From Cerioporus squamosus (taxonomy: Eukaryota > Basidiomycota > Agaricomycetes > Polyporales > Polyporaceae), in the NCBI GenBank assembly GCA_022592435.1, contig JABYQS010000564.1, forward strand, positions 1 to 18,210: a stretch of 18,210 nucleotides of DNA. Direction: 5' to 3'. Both the position numbers and the translations under genes were made by a program. How positions within the stretch are numbered: position 1 is the first letter of the stretch; the number at the start of each line of letters is the position of its first letter. This document shows positions 17,084-18,210 of this stretch, piece by piece. The notes beneath the pieces were generated by a model. That model saw only the letters and a program-made list of their open reading frames with translations, made no database searches and was not told the DNA's origin.

Positions 17084-18210
17084 CTACTCGTCTTCGTCTT
17101 CTCCGTCCGAGACAATCTCACGATCAGCAACAACGTGACCCACGGATGCCAGCATCCTGTCTCTTCTCCCATTCAAACTCGCTCGTGAACGCGACCCGCC
17201 TCAGAGACGAGGAGTGCTCGTCGTATCAGCAAGCGCTAGACGTTGAAAGTCCTCGTCGTGAGCGAACGTGAAGGGGCTTCCAGAGGAGATGCCCTTCTCC
17301 AGCCCATCAGAGAGCAGAAACGTGTGCAAGCGGGGGCATCGCCTCCAATAAGGGAGCCATCGGCCGAAATCTCAGCATAGAAAACCTGAATACATGGAGG
17401 ATGGAGGTCAGCATGCATGACGACGGCGCTGCAAGATGAGCGCACTCACATCTGCGGAAATACTCAGCAACACTATCAAGAGGTACTCCAAGTTCGTCAA
17501 CAGCGGCAGAAGGTCTGACAGAGCGCCGGCAGACAACTCTACTGCGGCAACACTCAAGCGGACAAGGCGCGACGCGGAAAAGCGGACAGCGCGTAAGGCA
17601 GGACTGATCTCATAACGCCATCGAGGCGTCACCCCGTATTCGTCCATGACGACTTCCCCTCCGGAGCGAGTTCTTTCGTATCTGGCGTGGTTCAGCGTTA
17701 TCGTGTTGATAGGCCGTCGGTGGTTGGCGTCTTCGGGGAGGAAGGCCTCAAGCTGGTTCGGGCAGCAGGTTAATTCCTGCAAGTTCGGGAGCGCGGTAGG
17801 AGCGAACTCGACGTCGTTCCACCAGTTTGACACCAAGTAACGCGTGATACTCGACGTGTCTTGGAATGGTGGCTCGCGTAGCAGTTCGGCCGGAGCCTTG
17901 AGTTCTTCCAACGCAGGAAATGAGGGTATGGATTGCCACGCGGACCACAAGAGATCGAACTCGTCGGGAACCGCCAATACTCGGAGTGTGAGATGGTTGG
18001 CAATCAGAAGGGAGCACGTGAACGACACGAAGGCGACGGAAGGTGTTCCAATCCAATTCAGCTTCAAGCTCTTCAAGCCCCGGACTGCGATGGCACCAGG
18101 CGCGACCATGTTGTCAGCTGCCGGTGGATCATGCCGTGGTATTCGGCGGAAGAGTAAAACGACGTCAATCTCGTGGATGAACTGGAAGGGGCGGCTGGCG
18201 AGAGAGGTGA
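17084..18210 (-). pseudogene. F-box-family leucine-rich paralog, 3' end decayed, 5' end beyond window
   Basis: Third member of the local family, cut by the right edge before its F-box. From 18210 to 17450 the frame is open and matches the paralog at 15016-16577: LKSLKLNWIG, IPSFPALEELKAPAELL, AFLPEDANHRRPINTITLNHARYERT and LTNLEYLLIVLL. A 64-nt intron follows (17386-17449, GTGAGT...TTCAG). Beyond it the frame breaks repeatedly. One extra C is needed in GGGGG at 17332-17336 (plus letters) to read PRLHTFLLSDGLEKG, one base is missing near 17224-17228 before DEHSSSLRRVAF, and further losses lie near 17137-17153 before the REIVSDGEDEDE ending at the TAG at 17084. These include both gains and losses, unlike the neighbouring copy, which supports true decay of the C-terminal part. 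Confidence 0.75.

Overview
The window looks like nuclear DNA of a filamentous basidiomycete, most likely an Agaricomycete of the Polyporales or a related order. Evidence for this is the GC-rich coding sequence with GC/AG-bounded introns of about 50-80 nt (donors GTRNGT, acceptors YAG), and the protein types: lineage-expanded BTB/POZ and F-box proteins, a many-exon microsomal cytochrome P450 and a fungal Fe(II)/2-oxoglutarate oxygenase. The species assignment is inference only. I see no bacterial features, no recognisable transposase or reverse transcriptase, no tRNA or rRNA, and no CRISPR.

Left third (1-5802), all minus strand. It starts with a frameshifted BTB gene fragment cut by the window edge. 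Next is a BTB protein gene whose two halves are joined in phase across an unusually long candidate intron (660 nt) carrying a 52-nt hairpin. Then comes an intact 3-exon Fe2OG oxygenase gene (522 aa) with a repetitive acidic C-terminal tail, and behind its 5' end a short decayed relic of a second Fe2OG oxygenase.

Middle (6913-10709), plus strand. A complete 13-exon cytochrome P450 (541 aa, all landmark motifs present) is followed by a complete 2-exon BTB/POZ protein (338 aa). BTB and F-box proteins are, as families, substrate-receptor adaptors of cullin-RING ubiquitin ligases.

Right third (11073-18210). An intact single-exon F-box/leucine-rich protein (522 aa, minus) is followed by a 19-nt minisatellite and a plus-strand 3-exon gene of an uncharacterised basidiomycete family. 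Then come two more F-box paralogs on the minus strand, both with several reading-frame shifts, the last cut by the window edge.

Overall this is a birth-and-death neighbourhood. Three families (BTB, F-box, Fe2OG) each have intact and broken copies side by side, around one clean P450. Many breaks are single-base gains in short homopolymers, so assembly error must be excluded before calling every broken copy dead. No biosynthetic pathway can be reconstructed from this window alone, and I do not see a clearly new system. The most unusual items are the hairpin-bearing intron, the repeat-built acidic tail, and the clustered homopolymer frameshifts.
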